Positions 62,832 to 64,000 of a stretch of 64,000 nucleotides of DNA are shown here, one piece after another. Source of the stretch: Pseudanabaena sp. PCC 7367. Its GTDB lineage: Bacteria > Cyanobacteriota > Cyanobacteriia > Pseudanabaenales > Pseudanabaenaceae. The notes under the pieces were generated by a model that saw only the letters and a program-made list of their open reading frames with translations, ran no database searches and had not been told where the DNA came from. Position 1 is the first letter of the stretch, and every line of letters begins with the position of its first letter. Made by a program: the position numbers and the translations under genes. The DNA lies in NCBI RefSeq assembly GCF_000317065.1, contig NC_019701.1, positions 1,426,001 to 1,490,000 on the forward strand, given 5' to 3'.

Positions 62832-64000
62832 ATGGACAAACAACCAAGACAATGGCAAAAACTCTGGCGTTGGTTCCTCAAACCAGAAGGAATCGGCTAT
62901 CTGCTAGTGAGCTTTTGGGCGATCGGTGGTGGTCTGGCAACAGCCTATTTACCCGTGGCCAGGTTGATGGAAAAGCAAACCCAATCTACTTTTTTTAGCT
63001 GGCGCGGCGCGATCGAACCACCGGCAGAAATTGTAATTCTGGCGATCGATGAACAATCATTGTCCCAGGGTGAGTTTTATGATCCAGAGCAAAGAGCATT
63101 TTTAGAACCACTCCAATCCTGGCCCTGGCAACGTGCCGCCTATGCCCAGGTAATCGAGCAACTGATGGCAGCAGGCGCAAAGGTGGTGGCGATCGATATT
63201 TTGCTGGATACTCCCAGTATCTATGGGTTTGAGGATGATGATAGGTTACAGGCCACTTTAGACAATTATGGCGATCGGGTGGTGTTGGCCGCTTCCCTCG
63301 ATTTCACCGACACCCAGGAAGCCTTGATTATGCAATTGCTCACCCCCGAAGAGACCTACTTCTTGGACTACAGCAGCATTGGCATGGTGAATTTTGATAA
63401 GGAAATCAATCAAAAAATCCATCGCCTGGGGGATGGCTATGATCTGCCGATCTTTGTGGATGAATCGGCTGAGAGTGAAGATTTAGCTAATAGCCCTGAC
63501 AGTGTGCGCATTCTCTCATTTGCGGAAGCGACCCTCAGCCAGGCTGGGATCGACTATGTTCCTCCTAGCGCGAATAACTACATTTATTTCTTTGGCCCTG
63601 GTAATACATGGTTCGAGGCGGGTCAACAGGTGCCGTTTTTCTATGTGATCGATCCGCAAAATTGGCAAAACGACATTATCCGCAATGGCGAGTTTTTCCG
63701 CGACAAAATTGTGTTAATTGGGGCTACGGCCAGTTCCCTGCAAGATATTCAATTCTCAGCCTATGGGGATATGCCAGGGGTAGAAGTGCATGCCAATGCG
63801 ATCGCTACGCTGATGAGCAATCGAGCAATCGCCGAAGTGGTGCCCAATCGCTTCCAGAAAGGGATCGCGGTTCTATTTCTATTGATGCTGGTGGGGATTG
63901 GCCTGAGCCAACTCAAACGCCCAGTAATTCAATTTTTGGTGGCCCTGGCGATCGCACTTGCCTGGGGAATATTTGGCTTTACCAGCCTGGTCTATGGCAA
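62832..64000 (+). CDS. CHASE2-domain sensor protein, 3' end cut by window edge
   Basis: The ATG at 62832 opens a frame that is still open at the window end (389 residues visible). One membrane helix is at about 20-45. A periplasmic CHASE2 domain follows with AEIVILAIDEQSL, WPWQRAAYAQVIEQL, AKVVAIDILLD, FRDKIVLIGATASS and MPGVEVHANAIATLM. Two further helices begin near residue 338. CHASE2 proteins in cyanobacteria carry an adenylate cyclase, kinase or other output at the C terminus, which lies outside the window. Ligand unknown. Confidence 0.85.
   Translation, partial: MDKQPRQWQKLWRWFLKPEGIGYLLVSFWAIGGGLATAYLPVARLMEKQTQSTFFSWRGAIEPPAEIVILAIDEQSLSQGEFYDPEQRAFLEPLQSWPWQRAAYAQVIEQLMAAGAKVVAIDILLDTPSIYGFEDDDRLQATLDNYGDRVVLAASLDFTDTQEALIMQLLTPEETYFLDYSSIGMVNFDKEINQKIHRLGDGYDLPIFVDESAESEDLANSPDSVRILSFAEATLSQAGIDYVPPSANNYIYFFGPGNTWFEAGQQVPFFYVIDPQNWQNDIIRNGEFFRDKIVLIGATASSLQDIQFSAYGDMPGVEVHANAIATLMSNRAIAEVVPNRFQKGIAVLFLLMLVGIGLSQLKRPVIQFLVALAIALAWGIFGFTSLVYG

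Overview
The window comes from a cyanobacterium, most likely a filamentous, non-heterocystous one (Pseudanabaena/Leptolyngbya-like; the genus is only a guess). The evidence is the very frequent HIP1 octamer GCGATCGC, a tocopherol-type homogentisate phytyltransferase, a PCP_red-domain protein, a Ycf52-type acetyltransferase, an HHL1-like protein, a cyanoexosortase A locus and a PatA-CheY-CheW-MCP-CheA gene set of the kind that steers type IV pilus motility. I saw no rRNA or tRNA gene, CRISPR array, insertion sequence or prophage. Much of the window is intergenic, with many gaps of 300 to 1000 bases.

Left part (1-10862), all minus strand: a truncated Panacea-domain protein at the edge, a prenyltransferase, a LivF-type ABC ATPase, then a surface-glycan and cell-wall-precursor block: GT2 glycosyltransferase, Wzx-type flippase, MurB, a hexapeptide acyltransferase, a MurA with a catalytic-loop insert, and a membrane-bound nucleotide-sugar dehydratase of the WbpM/CapD class. 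The middle-left part (10863-19071) has ribulose-phosphate 3-epimerase, several conserved but unrecognised membrane, secreted or coiled-coil proteins, and a lone V/A-type ATPase subunit B.

19768-30426 is an exopolysaccharide and protein-sorting island: a PEP-CTERM-type substrate, cyanoexosortase A, its associated protein, an HpsJ-like protein, a phytase-like esterase, a WcaI-type glycosyltransferase and a Wzc-type tyrosine kinase/copolymerase. 30718-47726 is mixed metabolism: a divergent YrdC-family protein, MurQ with a 59-residue PCP_red protein just upstream, IlvC, an HHL1-like/EVE/Nudix operon, an SLC12-like transporter, a TacA/TacT-type toxin-antitoxin pair, an iron(III) permease, a pentapeptide-repeat lipoprotein, a Ycf52-type GNAT, MsrA, a FecR-domain protein and class I aldolase.

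47986-60102 is dominated by a minus-strand chemotaxis-like locus, in transcriptional order PatA-type regulator, two near-identical CheY proteins, CheW, an MCP and a 1779-residue CheA hybrid kinase with an acidic linker of about 840 residues. RNase HII, thioredoxin and the 5' part of a CHASE2-domain sensor close the window.

The observations most worth a second look are the lone V-type B subunit, the repeated Leu/Phe-Phe acidic motifs in the CheA linker, the insertion beside the MurA catalytic cysteine, the cyanoexosortase island, a structured inverted-repeat element after rpe, and many 9-12 bp tandem duplications in the intergenic DNA.
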